From assembly GCF_001713455.1 (NCBI RefSeq), contig NZ_CP016464.1:3272001-3336000 (forward strand): DNA of 64,000 nucleotides, read 5' to 3'. Origin of the DNA: Bosea sp. RAC05. GTDB taxonomy: Bacteria; Pseudomonadota; Alphaproteobacteria; Rhizobiales; Beijerinckiaceae. Made by a program: the position numbers and the translations under genes. Of this stretch, positions 1 through 9,807 are shown piece by piece; positions within the stretch are counted from its first letter, which is position 1, and every line of letters starts with the position of its first letter. A model generated the notes under the pieces. That model worked only from the letters and a program-made list of their open reading frames with translations. It was not told where the DNA came from and ran no database searches.

Positions 1-1147
1 GCCGCTTGGCCTCGGCCGCCGCGAGATCGGCCGCCCAGATCAGCTCCTCGAGGCTCTGCCCGTCGGCCGGGCTGCTGGCGACGCCGATGCTGGCACCGAC
101 GTCGAGCGTCTGCCCGTAGAAGACGAAAGCCGTGCGGAACAGGCTCTCCAGCCCGTCGATGACCGGGGCCTCGCTGAGCGAGGCCGGCATCACCACCACG
201 AGTTCGTCGCCGCCCCAGCGCGCGATCATCGCCTCCTTGGGCAGGCGGGTCATGAGGCGCGTCGCGACCTCCCGCAGCACATAATCGCCGGCCTCGTGGC
301 CGAGCGTGTCGTTGATGCGCTTGAAGCGATTCAGATCGAGGAAATAGGCCCGCATGGGCTCGTCCTCGGCAATCCGCTCGAACTGTTCGGTCAGGCCGCG
401 GCGGTTGAACAGGCCCGTCAGCAGATCATGCGAGGCCTGATGCTCGAGAGTCTCGGTGCGTTCGCGCACCTTGTTCTCGAGAGTCTGGTTGGCGTCCAGG
501 ATCTCCGCCATCAACTCGTTGTTGCGCTGCCCGAGCTGGACCGATTGCAGCAGCAGCATCCGATTGGCGCGATGCCCGACGATCATCACGCCCGCGAAGA
601 TCAGCCCGAGGACGCCGATCACCGATTCCTGCCCCGGCAGCGTCATCAGGCGAACGCAACCGGGCACCATCAGAAGCGTGATGTAGAACGGCCCGATCCA
701 GCTGAAGGGCGCCAGGATGCCGATGGCCCCGGCCGCCATGCCGGCAAAGACGATGCTGGCGCTGTAGCGAACCAGAGGGTCGGGCGTGGTGAGCAGCAGC
801 CAGGCCAGCACGGCCCAGCAGCCCGCCGCCGCCAGCATGCCGAGGCCCGCGATCAGGATCTGGCGCTCGGGCGTGACGGTGGCCCGCATCGCGCCACCGA
901 GTGCATGGTGGGCGACGATTCGCAGCAGCGACACCGCCGCCACCAAGGCCAGCCACCACCACACCCACACGATCCCGGCGGACCAGGCGAGCAGGGTGAC
1001 CGCAAGCGACGCCGCGAAATTGACGAACAGCGCCGGCAGATAGTTGCGGCGCACGATCGGGAGAAGCGCGGCGGCGACCTGACCCGACGGTTGCGAGGGC
1101 GCGGGAGGATACGAAGTCAACCGGCTCGTCCAGTCTGAGAGACTCAC
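1..1147 (-). CDS. Membrane-bound diguanylate cyclase (GGDEF domain), C-terminus outside window
   Basis: About 382 codons are visible and the reading frame runs off the left edge. The N-terminal half has roughly six hydrophobic helices (residues ~30-185), then a polar coiled-coil-like linker, then a GGDEF domain. Visible signatures are 'HDLLTGLFNRRG', 'FLDLNRFKRINDTLGHEAGD', the active-site motif 'RWGGDEL' (Leu replaces the usual Phe) and 'GASIGVA'. The family makes cyclic-di-GMP from two GTP at the inner membrane. The RxxD inhibitory site expected five residues before GGDEL is absent (PKEA there), so product inhibition through that site is not expected. An in-frame TGA lies just upstream; GTG at 1147 is the first start after it and TTG at 1120 is an alternative. 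Neither has a strong ribosome-binding site. Confidence 0.85.
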   Translation of the reverse strand, partial: MSLSDWTSRLTSYPPAPSQPSGQVAAALLPIVRRNYLPALFVNFAASLAVTLLAWSAGIVWVWWWLALVAAVSLLRIVAHHALGGAMRATVTPERQILIAGLGMLAAAGCWAVLAWLLLTTPDPLVRYSASIVFAGMAAGAIGILAPFSWIGPFYITLLMVPGCVRLMTLPGQESVIGVLGLIFAGVMIVGHRANRMLLLQSVQLGQRNNELMAEILDANQTLENKVRERTETLEHQASHDLLTGLFNRRGLTEQFERIAEDEPMRAYFLDLNRFKRINDTLGHEAGDYVLREVATRLMTRLPKEAMIARWGGDELVVVMPASLSEAPVIDGLESLFRTAFVFYGQTLDVGASIGVASSPADGQSLEELIWAADLAAAEAKR

Positions 1148-1224
1148 ACGTGTGTGTCACACATACACGACAATCGGCATCCAAACGTAAACATCGCACA
1201 AAGAATGGCGCGGGCGTTCCGATC

Positions 1225-1602
1225 CTACTGCGCCGGGGTCCAGTTCACGGTCTTGCAGAGCACGCCGATGATGCAGCCGCGCGTCGAGAGACCGTCAGGC
1301 TTGACCGTCAGCGTCATCGCGAAGCGGCGGTTGCGCTTGGGATCGAAGGCTTCGCCCTTCAGGCTGTCGCCGCCCTCGGGCTTCAGCGTCAGCACCAGCC
1401 GGTCGCCGACCTCCTCGCCGCCGCTCGTGTCCTTGATCCAGACATTGGTCGCGCAGATGTTGCTGCCGCAGGGCGCGATGCGCACGCGCGCATTGCCGTC
1501 GTCGCGCAACCAGACGCCGCTCGGATCGGCACTGTTGGCCAGCGCCGGCAGCACCGGGGCGATCGACAGGCCAAGGGCGATCAGCATCGTCTTCAGCATC
1601 AT
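1225..1602 (-). CDS. DUF2147 family secreted protein
   Basis: This is a 125-residue exported protein of the DUF2147 family, whose function is unknown. Residues 1-24 form a signal peptide ending in 'ALA'. The mature part has the family pattern: 'DPSGVWLRDDGNARVRI', then a cysteine pair 'PCGSNICA', then a beta-rich domain ending with two more cysteines 'GCIIGVLCKTV'. Four cysteines in an exported protein suggest disulphides. The start is the first of two adjacent ATG codons, chosen because GGAGAGG lies 5-11 bases upstream; a longer frame exists but lacks the signal peptide at its start. It is divergent from the DUF2177 gene. Confidence 0.85.
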   Translation of the reverse strand: MMLKTMLIALGLSIAPVLPALANSADPSGVWLRDDGNARVRIAPCGSNICATNVWIKDTSGGEEVGDRLVLTLKPEGGDSLKGEAFDPKRNRRFAMTLTVKPDGLSTRGCIIGVLCKTVNWTPAQ

Positions 1603-1730
1603 GGCGTCCTCTCCAATCGTTTCGGTCCCTGAATACGCGGCAGGAGCGCCGCCGGTTTCACGATCACGCGCAATGTGATCCCGCCGGCATCTGGGGGCGT
1701 AACCATCACACAGCAACCCGGAGAGCCCCC

Positions 1731-2132
1731 TTGAAAACCCTCCTGACGGCCTATGTCGCCGCCGCCCTCGCCTTTCTCGCGGTCGATGCGGTCTGGCTCT
1801 CGACCATGGCCGATCTGATGTACCGCCCGCTGCTGGGCGATCTTCTGGCCCCGAGCTTCCGGCTCGCGCCCGCCATCCTGTTTTATGTGATCTACATCGC
1901 CGGCATCGTCTTCTTCGCGATCCGCCCCGCCCTCGCGACCGGCCGGCTGGCGACGGCGGCGCTGCACGGCGCGGCGCTGGGTTTCGTCGCCTACGGCACC
2001 TATGACCTGACCAACCATGCGACGCTGCGCGACTGGCCGGCCATCATCACCGTCGCCGACATGATCTGGGGCACGGTGCTGACGGCAAGCGCCTCAGTCG
2101 CGGGCTATGCCGCCGCCCGGCGCTTTGCCTGA
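1731..2132 (+). CDS. DUF2177 family inner-membrane protein
   Basis: This 133-residue protein matches DUF2177: 'FLAVDAVWLS' in the first helix, 'LFYVIYIAGIVFFAIRPA' in the second, and 'ALGFVAYGTYDLTNHATLRDW' followed by 'VADMIWGT' near the end. Four membrane helices fit its hydrophobic blocks. The biochemical role of the family is not known. The start is TTG, preceded by GGAGAG at a normal distance. Its 3' end overlaps the 3' end of the convergent gene on the minus strand by 39 bases. Confidence 0.85.
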   Translation: MKTLLTAYVAAALAFLAVDAVWLSTMADLMYRPLLGDLLAPSFRLAPAILFYVIYIAGIVFFAIRPALATGRLATAALHGAALGFVAYGTYDLTNHATLRDWPAIITVADMIWGTVLTASASVAGYAAARRFA

Positions 2133-2711
2133 GGCGGCGGTCTCCGCCTCCGCCAGCAGGGTCGAGAAGGAGAGCGCGGTGAAGGCGGTCAGCCCTCCCG
2201 CGCTCATCATGTTGAGGCGCAGCAGGGCGGCATATTCCGCCTCGCTGTAGAGATGGAACGGCGCGCCATAGGCGCCGTGAAACAGGGCGTAGGCCAGGAA
2301 GCAGAAGCCGGCGAGCGGGAAGGCCGCGATCCAGCGCTCATGGGGCCGGAAAATCAGCAGCGCCAGCACCGCGCAGGGCACGAGGAAGATCTCGACGCCC
2401 GAGGCGACGCCGAACACCTTGGCCGAGAGCAGCGTGTTGGCGATGCCGGCGACAGGCAGCATCGCCCGCCCGATCAGCGTGTTCCAGCGCGACAGGGCGG
2501 GCACCGCCAGGAAGAACGGCGTCGACAGGAAGGTCCAGGCCGTGGGGCCGATGTCGGGACCGACCGTCCAGTAGAAGTACAGCGGGTAGAAGGGCTGGTT
2601 TGAGGCGACCAGCAGCGCGAAGAAATTCGCCGTGGCGACGCGGGGATCGGGATGATCCGCATAGGCCTTGAGCGCGGCCAGGCCGTCCTGGAACCGGGCG
2701 ATGAGGGACAT
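2094..2711 (-). CDS. Uncharacterised multi-pass membrane protein
   Basis: I do not recognise this 205-residue protein. It has a short amphipathic start followed by about six hydrophobic segments, with an aromatic-rich stretch 'NQPFYPLYFYW' around residue 50 that looks membrane-interfacial. The cytoplasmic tail is short, polar and Gly-rich. The start at 2711 ('MSLIARF') is preferred over the ATG nine bases upstream because GAGG then sits at a proper spacing. It lies between the DUF2177 gene (convergent, overlapping) and mccB on the same strand, 77 bases downstream of mccB, so co-transcription with mccB is possible. I see no catalytic motif. Confidence 0.7.
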   Translation of the reverse strand: MSLIARFQDGLAALKAYADHPDPRVATANFFALLVASNQPFYPLYFYWTVGPDIGPTAWTFLSTPFFLAVPALSRWNTLIGRAMLPVAGIANTLLSAKVFGVASGVEIFLVPCAVLALLIFRPHERWIAAFPLAGFCFLAYALFHGAYGAPFHLYSEAEYAALLRLNMMSAGGLTAFTALSFSTLLAEAETAASGKAPGGGIARD

Positions 2712-2788
2712 GACGGGCATCCTCGTGCGGGGGACGATGCCGCATCTACGCCCCCCGCCGCGGCTTGGGTCACAGCCTCGGGCGTTGC

Positions 2789-4396
<1,608 letters not shown>

Positions 4397-4511
4397 GACG
4401 CGCTCTCCCAGCAGAAGATATCCTCGCCGGGTTATGGCGCGGACCGCCGCAAACGCCAACCGCCGGGATGCTCACAGGGGATGGTCGGAATCCCCCATGC
4501 CCGGCCGCGCC

Positions 4512-4712
4512 CTAGTCGGCGCTGCGGTTGATCGAGCCCGTCACCGTCGGGCCGGCGACGGCGCCGATCGCGCCGCCGGCCACGGCACCGATCGGCCCCA
4601 GAACGATGGCGCCGGCTCCGGCGCCGGCGGCGGCACCGGCAATGCGCTTGTCGGTAGTGGTACAGGCCGCAAGGCTGGCCGCGAGCGCAGCCGCGAGCAT
4701 GAAACGCGTCAT
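4512..4712 (-). CDS. Small glycine-zipper lipoprotein
   Basis: This 66-residue protein has a lipoprotein signal peptide with lipobox 'LAAC' at residues ~13-16. A Gly/Ala-rich glycine-zipper segment follows ('AGAAAGAGAGA', 'GAVAGGAIGAVAG'), of the kind found in small outer-membrane lipoproteins and osmotically induced entericidin-like peptides. AGGAGA precedes the chosen ATG. It is a single gene between lipB and mccB on the same strand. The function cannot be stated. Confidence 0.75.
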   Translation of the reverse strand: MTRFMLAAALAASLAACTTTDKRIAGAAAGAGAGAIVLGPIGAVAGGAIGAVAGPTVTGSINRSAD

Positions 4713-4804
4713 GGCCGTCCGTCTCCTGTCGTCCGTTTCGGAAGGGGCAGGATCGCCGGGGATGGTCAACGCGGCGTAAACGCCTCCGGCCGCCAGCGCC
4801 CGCC

Positions 4805-5506
4805 TCAGGCCGCGACGCTCGGCCCGAAGATCCGCTCGAACGCGACACGCAGCGCGACGTCGACATCGGCCATGGCGACCGGCAGCCCGAGATCGACCAG
4901 CGAGGTGACGCCGTGCCGGGTGACGCCGCAGGGCACGATCCCGTCGAAATGGGCGAGTTCCGGCTCGACATTGAGCGAGATGCCGTGGAACGAGACCCAG
5001 CGCCGCACGCGAATGCCGATGGCGGCGATCTTGTCCTCGGCGTCGGGCGCCTTCTCGGGTCGCCGGACCCAGACGCCGACCCTGTCCTCCCGGCGCTCGG
5101 CCCGGACGTTGAAGGCGTCGAGCGTGCCGATCAGCCAGGCCTCCAGCGCCGCCACGAAACGCCGGAGGTCCGGCTCGCGCCGCTTCAGGTCGAGCATGAC
5201 ATAGGCCACGCGCTGGCCGGGGCCATGATAGGTGTACTGCCCGCCGCGCCCGCTGCGATGCACCGGGAATCGCTCCGGCGCGATCAGGTCCTCGTCCTTG
5301 GCCGAGGTGCCGGCGGTGTAGAGCGGCGGGTGCTCCAGCAGCCAGACCCGCTCGGGGGCAAGACCGTCGGCGATCAGCCCGGCGCGGTGTTCCATCTCGG
5401 CCACCGCCTCGTCATAGCCGACGAGCCCCTCCGCCACGACCCATTCCACCGCCGGCGAGCCGGCGGCGGGCCAGAACATTTCGGAGAGCGCCTCGCGCGT
5501 CTTCAC
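4805..5506 (-). CDS. lipB: Octanoyltransferase (lipoyl(octanoyl)-ACP:protein N-octanoyltransferase)
   Basis: LipB transfers octanoate from acyl carrier protein to lipoyl domains of the 2-oxoacid dehydrogenases, the first step of lipoate synthesis; LipA then inserts sulphur. The 233-residue protein has the signature '[15 protein letters not shown]' (residues ~84-98), the catalytic lysine in '[13 protein letters not shown]' (K159) and the catalytic cysteine in 'VPCGV' (C193). Length and motif order are normal for the family. The start is GTG. It is divergent from the FliN-like gene. Confidence 0.95.
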   Translation of the reverse strand: MKTREALSEMFWPAAGSPAVEWVVAEGLVGYDEAVAEMEHRAGLIADGLAPERVWLLEHPPLYTAGTSAKDEDLIAPERFPVHRSGRGGQYTYHGPGQRVAYVMLDLKRREPDLRRFVAALEAWLIGTLDAFNVRAERREDRVGVWVRRPEKAPDAEDKIAAIGIRVRRWVSFHGISLNVEPELAHFDGIVPCGVTRHGVTSLVDLGLPVAMADVDVALRVAFERIFGPSVAA

Positions 5507-5627
5507 TGCGCATTAACCCTGTTGCGACCAACTTCGGAAGGAAGCGGCGGCGAGCCTCATGCTCCCTGCCGGAGCAACAGGCAAGTTTGGTTGTTCGTAT
5601 TCTGAAGTAGGGTTCCGGAGGCACGAC

Positions 5628-5894
5628 TTGAAGGCCGATCTCGATCTCGTCCCCGTCGAACTGACGGTCGTGCTGGGTTCCGCGCGGATGCCGATCTACA
5701 AACTGCTGCGCATGGGCCGCGGCGCCATCATCGAGCTCAACGCCAGCGAGACCGACGAGGTCCAGATCCTCGCCAACAACCACCCCTTCGCCAAGGGCAT
5801 CGTGGTGGTCAGCGGCCAGAAGATTTCCGTCGAGATCACCCAGATGCTGAAGCGCCCGACGGTCTACACGCTTCAGACCGTGGCGGCTGCCTGA
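5628..5894 (+). CDS. Short FliN/SpoA-domain protein (flagellar motor switch-like)
   Basis: This 88-residue protein is essentially one SpoA (FliN C-terminal) domain: 'LVPVELTVVLGSARMPIYKLLRMGRGAIIELN' (read in two overlapping parts), then 'VEITQML'. In FliN this domain forms part of the C-ring that sets flagellar rotation. No other flagellar gene is nearby, and the protein lacks the long N-terminal extension of typical FliN. The start is a TTG at 5628 because a perfect GGAGG sits six bases upstream; an in-frame ATG 69 bases earlier has no such site. It may be a motor protein encoded apart from its regulon or a SpoA protein with another role. Confidence 0.8.
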   Translation: MKADLDLVPVELTVVLGSARMPIYKLLRMGRGAIIELNASETDEVQILANNHPFAKGIVVVSGQKISVEITQMLKRPTVYTLQTVAAA

Positions 5895-5917
5895 TCGCCT
5901 TTTCCTGCGCATGGCCC

Positions 5918-5946
5918 TTGTGGCGACGGATTCGATTTGCTAGACC
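5918..5946 (+). promoter_or_regulatory. Possible promoter for tRNA-Leu
   Basis: TTGTGG (5918-5923) and TAGACC (5941-5946) are separated by 17 bases and lie 46 bases before the tRNA. Both hexamers deviate from the alphaproteobacterial consensus, so this is only a candidate. Confidence 0.3.
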
Positions 5947-5991
5947 CGCGCCGCTCCGGAGTTCACCGCCACGGCGGGATGCTTCGACGCC

Positions 5992-6076
5992 GCGGTCATG
6001 GCGGAATTGGTAGACGCACTACCTTGAGGTGGTAGCGGGGAGACCCGTGGAGGTTCGAGTCCTCTTGACCGCACCA
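5992..6076 (+). tRNA. tRNA-Leu (anticodon GAG)
   Basis: Acceptor arm GCGGTCA pairs with TGACCGC, and CCA is encoded at the 3' end. The anticodon stem CTACC/GGTAG encloses loop TTGAGGT with anticodon GAG at 6026-6028. A variable arm as in class II tRNAs (AGCGGGGAGACCCGT) and the T-arm GGTTCGAGTCC are present. Confidence 0.97.
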
Positions 6077-6094
6077 GATTGGGGCCCAGGCCCG

Positions 6095-6126
6095 GCGAAC
6101 GGCGATCCGCGAGGATCGCCGTTCGC
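6095..6126 (+). terminator. Strong stem-loop after tRNA-Leu, probable terminator
   Basis: A perfect 14-bp stem (6095-6108 with 6113-6126) closes loop GCGA, nested in a wider GGGGCCC...GGGCCCC pairing. It lies 19 bases after the tRNA. The downstream T-run is short (GTTTC), so termination is inferred from stem strength. Confidence 0.6.
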
Positions 6127-6165
6127 GTTTCGGGCCCCGCGCGCTTTTCGCCGCAATCGCGCCGT

Positions 6166-6178
6166 GTTGCATTGCAAC
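6166..6178. promoter_or_regulatory. 13-bp perfect palindrome upstream of mgtE
   Basis: GTTGCA-T-TGCAAC lies 86 bases before the mgtE start. It has the form of an operator for a dimeric repressor. No regulator gene is nearby to pair it with. Confidence 0.35.
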
Positions 6179-6263
6179 GACGCCGGGCCGCTGACACAAG
6201 GGCGGCAGGCGCCGCGCCGGATCCGGTTGGGCCGAACCTGTTTCTCGCAGCACGGAGCGGCCC

Positions 6264-7670
6264 ATGACGGACACCGAGAACGCTGCCGTCGAATCGTCCG
6301 AGCGCCCGATCCGCGACGAGGACGGCGCGATCGATTCCCGCCTCGTCGAGCAGGTCTCGCAGGCGCTGCAGCTCTCCGACCTGACGACGCTGCGCGCCGT
6401 CGTCGCCGACATGCACGAGGCCGATCTCGGCGCGCTGCTCGAGGCGCTCGACGCCGAGGAGCGGACGCGGCTGATCTCGCTGCTCGGCCGCGACTTCGAC
6501 TTCACCGCGCTGACCGAGGTCGACGATTCGGTCCGCGAGGAGATCCTCGAGACGCTCTCGGCCGAGACGGTCGCCGAAGGCGTGCGCGACCTCGACACCG
6601 ACGACGCGGTCTACATCCTCGAGGACCTCGACGAGGCCGACAAGCAGGACGTGCTCGACCGGCTGACGCCGGCCGAGCGCATCGTCCTGCAGCAGGGCCT
6701 CGATTATCCCGAGGGCAGCGCCGGCCGGCGCATGCAGAGCGAGATCCTCGCCGTTCCCGCCTTCTGGACGGTCGGCCAGACGATCGACCATCTGCGCCAG
6801 ACCGAGGACCTGCCCGAGCGCTTCTTCGAGATCCTCGTCGCAGACCCCGCGCACCACTTCGTCGGCTCGGTGCCGCTCGACCGGCTGCTGCGGACGCGGC
6901 GCCCGGTCGAGATCGCCACCCTGGTCGAGGAGGACAGCCGGGCTGTGAAGGCGACCGACGACATCGAGGACGTCGCGCGCCTGTTCCAGCGCTACAACCT
7001 GATCGCCGTCCCGGTCATCGACGAGGCCTCGCGGCTGGTCGGCGTCATCACCGTCGACGACATCGTCGACGTGATCGAGGAAGCGGCCGACGACGACGTC
7101 AAGCAGCTCGGCGGCGTCAACGCCGACGAGGAGCTCTCCGACCCGGTGCGCCAGATCGCGCGCAGCCGCTTCAGCTGGCTCTTCGTCAACCTCTTCACCT
7201 CCTTTCTCGCCGCCGCGGTGATGAGCCTGTTCGAGGCGCAGCTCTCCCAGGTCGTGGCGCTGGCGATCCTGGCGCCGGTGGTGGCGAGCCAGGGCGGCAA
7301 TGCCGCGACACAGACCATGACGGTGGCGGTGCGGGCGCTGGCGACGCAGGAGCTCGGCGGCTGGAACCTGCGCCGCTTCTTCACCCGCGAGATGATCGTG
7401 GGGCTGATCAACGGCGTCGGCTTCGCGCTGATCACCGGCCTCGTCGCCGCGCTCTGGTTCGGCAGCCAGGGGCTGGGCGTCGTCATTGCCATCGCCATGG
7501 TGGTCAACCTGCTGGCGGCGGCCATGGCCGGGGTGCTGATCCCCGTGCTGCTCGACCGATTCGGGATCGACCCCGCCGTCGCCTCGGGCACCTTCGTCAC
7601 CACGGTGACCGACGTGGTCGGCTTCTTCTCGTTCCTCGGCGTCGCGGCGATCTGGCTCGCCCAGGCCTGA
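6264..7670 (+). CDS. mgtE: Magnesium transporter MgtE
   Basis: This 468-residue channel/transporter carries Mg2+ across the inner membrane. The domain order is standard: a helical MgtE_N superhelix (residues ~25-130), a pair of CBS domains (~140-265, with 'YNLIAVPVIDEASRLVGVIT' and 'VDDIVDVIEEAADDD') that sense intracellular Mg2+, then five membrane helices (~295-468). The pore helix has the family motif 'PVVASQGGNAATQTM'. GGAG precedes the ATG. I see no Mg2+-sensing leader RNA in the 137 bases after the tRNA-Leu stem-loop. A second Mg2+/Zn2+-type transporter gene 2 kb downstream is frameshifted. Confidence 0.95.
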   Translation: MTDTENAAVESSERPIRDEDGAIDSRLVEQVSQALQLSDLTTLRAVVADMHEADLGALLEALDAEERTRLISLLGRDFDFTALTEVDDSVREEILETLSAETVAEGVRDLDTDDAVYILEDLDEADKQDVLDRLTPAERIVLQQGLDYPEGSAGRRMQSEILAVPAFWTVGQTIDHLRQTEDLPERFFEILVADPAHHFVGSVPLDRLLRTRRPVEIATLVEEDSRAVKATDDIEDVARLFQRYNLIAVPVIDEASRLVGVITVDDIVDVIEEAADDDVKQLGGVNADEELSDPVRQIARSRFSWLFVNLFTSFLAAAVMSLFEAQLSQVVALAILAPVVASQGGNAATQTMTVAVRALATQELGGWNLRRFFTREMIVGLINGVGFALITGLVAALWFGSQGLGVVIAIAMVVNLLAAAMAGVLIPVLLDRFGIDPAVASGTFVTTVTDVVGFFSFLGVAAIWLAQA

Positions 7671-7730
7671 AACGGACGGATCGCGTCAGCGTAAACGGCC
7701 CGTCAAGCTTTCTCCTCAATCTTGCGGCAC

Positions 7731-8675
7731 ATGACTCCTCGCCGCATGACCCCATTCAAGCCCGCAACCCTTCTCGCCGCTGCCGCGCTGGTCGTGCTCG
7801 GCGGCTGCGTCGCCATGGAGGGCCACTACCCGGCCAAGGGCGATGCGCGCCCGCATCCGGGCGTCGCGGAAGCCCTTCGCTATCCGATCCAGGGCATCGA
7901 CATCTCGCGCTGGCAGGGCGAGATCGACTGGACCGCCGTGAAGGGCGCCGGCACCCGCTTCGTCTTCATGAAGGCGACCGAAGGCGGCGACCACCTCGAC
8001 CCCGCCTTCCAGCGCAACTGGGAGGGCGCGCGGCGCGCCGGCATTCCCCGTGGCGCCTACCATTTCGTCTACTGGTGTCGCCCGGCCCATGAACAGGCGC
8101 TCTGGTTCAAGCAGCACATCCCCAACGATCCCGACGCGCTGCCCCCGGTGCTCGACGTCGAGTGGAACGGGCATTCGAGAAGCTGCCCGAAGAAGATCGC
8201 GCGCGACCTCGCGCTGGAGAAGATCCGGCTGATGTTGACCGAGCTCGAGCAGCTCACCGGCAAGAAGCCGGTCATCTACACCGACATCACCTTCCACAAG
8301 GACGTGCTCGAGGGCGAGTTCAACGACTACCCCTACTGGATCCGCTCGACCGCCGGCCTGCCCGAGACGCGCTACGCCAACCGGCCCTGGGAGTTCTGGC
8401 AGTTCACCACGACGGGCCGCGTGCCCGGCATCAAGGGCGACGTCGACCGCAACGCCTTCTTCGGCAACGAGGGCGAGTTCATCGGCTGGCGCACCGGCGA
8501 ATTCGACATCGGCACGCGGCAGTGGAATCGGCAGCGGCCGGTCCCGCCGCAGCCGAGCCCCGGGCCCGAGCGGCCTGCGGCCCCCTCGCCCACCATCGCC
8601 GCGATCCCCGGCAGCGTCGCCCCCGTCTCGTCGGCCTTCGCGCCGGCAGCCGACGCGGTCGCCGACGACGAGTGA
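7731..8675 (+). CDS. GH25 muramidase-like lipoprotein (copy 1)
   Basis: This is a glycoside hydrolase family 25 protein (N-acetylmuramidase fold, cleaving peptidoglycan). From the ATG at 7731 it has 314 residues, with a lipoprotein signal peptide and lipobox 'LGGC' (C26), which suggests it is tethered to an envelope membrane. Catalytic-site signatures are 'GIDISRWQG' (D57) and 'LDVEW' (D142, E144), followed by 'IYTD' and 'WQFTTTGRVPGI'. A Pro-rich, probably disordered tail follows residue ~265. The start is uncertain: TTG 7722, ATG 7731 and ATG 7746 are all in frame without a clear ribosome-binding site. The next gene is a paralogue. Confidence 0.85.
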   Translation: MTPRRMTPFKPATLLAAAALVVLGGCVAMEGHYPAKGDARPHPGVAEALRYPIQGIDISRWQGEIDWTAVKGAGTRFVFMKATEGGDHLDPAFQRNWEGARRAGIPRGAYHFVYWCRPAHEQALWFKQHIPNDPDALPPVLDVEWNGHSRSCPKKIARDLALEKIRLMLTELEQLTGKKPVIYTDITFHKDVLEGEFNDYPYWIRSTAGLPETRYANRPWEFWQFTTTGRVPGIKGDVDRNAFFGNEGEFIGWRTGEFDIGTRQWNRQRPVPPQPSPGPERPAAPSPTIAAIPGSVAPVSSAFAPAADAVADDE

Positions 8676-8688
8676 CCCGTCGGCGCCC

Positions 8689-8747
8689 GGGCCGGTTAAC
8701 CAAAGCTGAAACAAGCGCGGCGCATTCGATCCAATTCTAACCGGCCC
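8689..8747. repeat. 10-bp inverted repeat between the GH25 genes
   Basis: GGGCCGGTTA (8689-8698) and TAACCGGCCC (8738-8747) are exact inverted repeats 39 bases apart. They lie in the gap after copy 1 and just before the ribosome-binding site of copy 2. They could act as a terminator or a processing site. Confidence 0.5.
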
Positions 8748-8792
8748 TTAACCACGGCCTCGCCATCTCGGAAGGCAGGTCAGGAGAAGGAG

Positions 8793-9719
8793 ATGCCGGT
8801 GCGATCGACGATGTGGAAGCGGGTGGCCCTCCCGGCCGTCCTTGCCGGCCTGCTCGCCGTCCTCACCGGCCCCGCCGAGGCGCTCTATCCCAAGAAGAGC
8901 GATTCCTCGCCGCATCACGGCGTCCGCGATGCCCGCCGCCAGGCGATCCAGGGAATCGACGTGTCGCGCTGGCAGGGCGAGATCGACTGGGAGAAGGTCA
9001 AGGACGCCGGAACCCGCTTCGTCTTCATGAAGGCGACCGAAGGCGGCGACCATCTCGATCCGAACTTCCGGCAGAACTGGGCCGGCGCCAAGCGGGCCGG
9101 CATCGCGCGCGGCGCCTATCACTTCGTCTGGTGGTGCCGCCCGGCGCACGAGCAGGTGCGCTGGTTCAAGCGCCACATCCCGCGCGATCCCGACGCCCTG
9201 CCCCCCGTCCTCGACGTCGAGTGGCAGCACGGCTCACAGTGCAACCGCAAGGTCTCGCGCACGCAGGTGCTCGAGAAGATGCGCATCATGCTCGCCGCCC
9301 TGCAGGAGCACACCGGCAAGAAGCCGATCATCTACACCGACATCAACTTCCACGAGGACATCCTCGAAGGCGAGTTCAACGACTATCCCTATTGGCTGCG
9401 CTCGACCGCCGCCCCGCTGAAGCATCGCTACAAGCGTGAGAAGTGGGAGTTCTGGCAGTTCACCACCACCGGCCGCGTCCCCGGCATCACCGGCGACGTC
9501 GACCGCAACGCCTTCTTCGGCAGCGAGCGCGAATTCGCCGCCTGGCGCGAAGGCCGCTTCGACATCGGGACCCGGCGCTGGCGCAGCGGCGAGCCGAAGG
9601 TCGCCGGCGGGAAGCCGCCCGCGACCGCGGCCGGCGCGCGCACCCCGCAGGCCGCCGGCGGCACGCCGCTGCGGCCGCCGCCCGCCCGCATCCCGCAGCA
9701 CACGGCCAGCGCCGACTGA
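8793..9719 (+). CDS. GH25 muramidase-like secreted protein (copy 2)
   Basis: This 308-residue tandem paralogue shares long identical blocks with copy 1 ('RFVFMKATEGGDHLDP', 'LEGEFNDYPYW', 'WEFWQFTTTGRVPGI'). Catalytic residues are kept: 'GIDVSRWQG' (D56) and 'LDVEW' (D141, E143). It has a cleavable signal peptide ending 'AEA' instead of a lipobox, so it is probably released into the periplasm while copy 1 is anchored. Its C-terminal ~55 residues are Pro/Ala-rich and unrelated to those of copy 1. A strong AGGAGAAGGAG abuts the ATG. An internal ATG at 8811 is also possible. Confidence 0.88.
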   Translation: MPVRSTMWKRVALPAVLAGLLAVLTGPAEALYPKKSDSSPHHGVRDARRQAIQGIDVSRWQGEIDWEKVKDAGTRFVFMKATEGGDHLDPNFRQNWAGAKRAGIARGAYHFVWWCRPAHEQVRWFKRHIPRDPDALPPVLDVEWQHGSQCNRKVSRTQVLEKMRIMLAALQEHTGKKPIIYTDINFHEDILEGEFNDYPYWLRSTAAPLKHRYKREKWEFWQFTTTGRVPGITGDVDRNAFFGSEREFAAWREGRFDIGTRRWRSGEPKVAGGKPPATAAGARTPQAAGGTPLRPPPARIPQHTASAD

Positions 9720-9807
9720 TCCGGCAGCCCGGCGTCGCACCGTCATCGAAGCGTCATCGAGCGGGCGCAGGCCTCGTCCTGCCCCTCGCACACGATGTCC
9801 CGCCTCG

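Noticed and set aside
6077..6263. Magnesium riboswitch (M-box type) before mgtE
   Set aside because: The leader is too short after the tRNA stem-loop and has no matching conserved segments.
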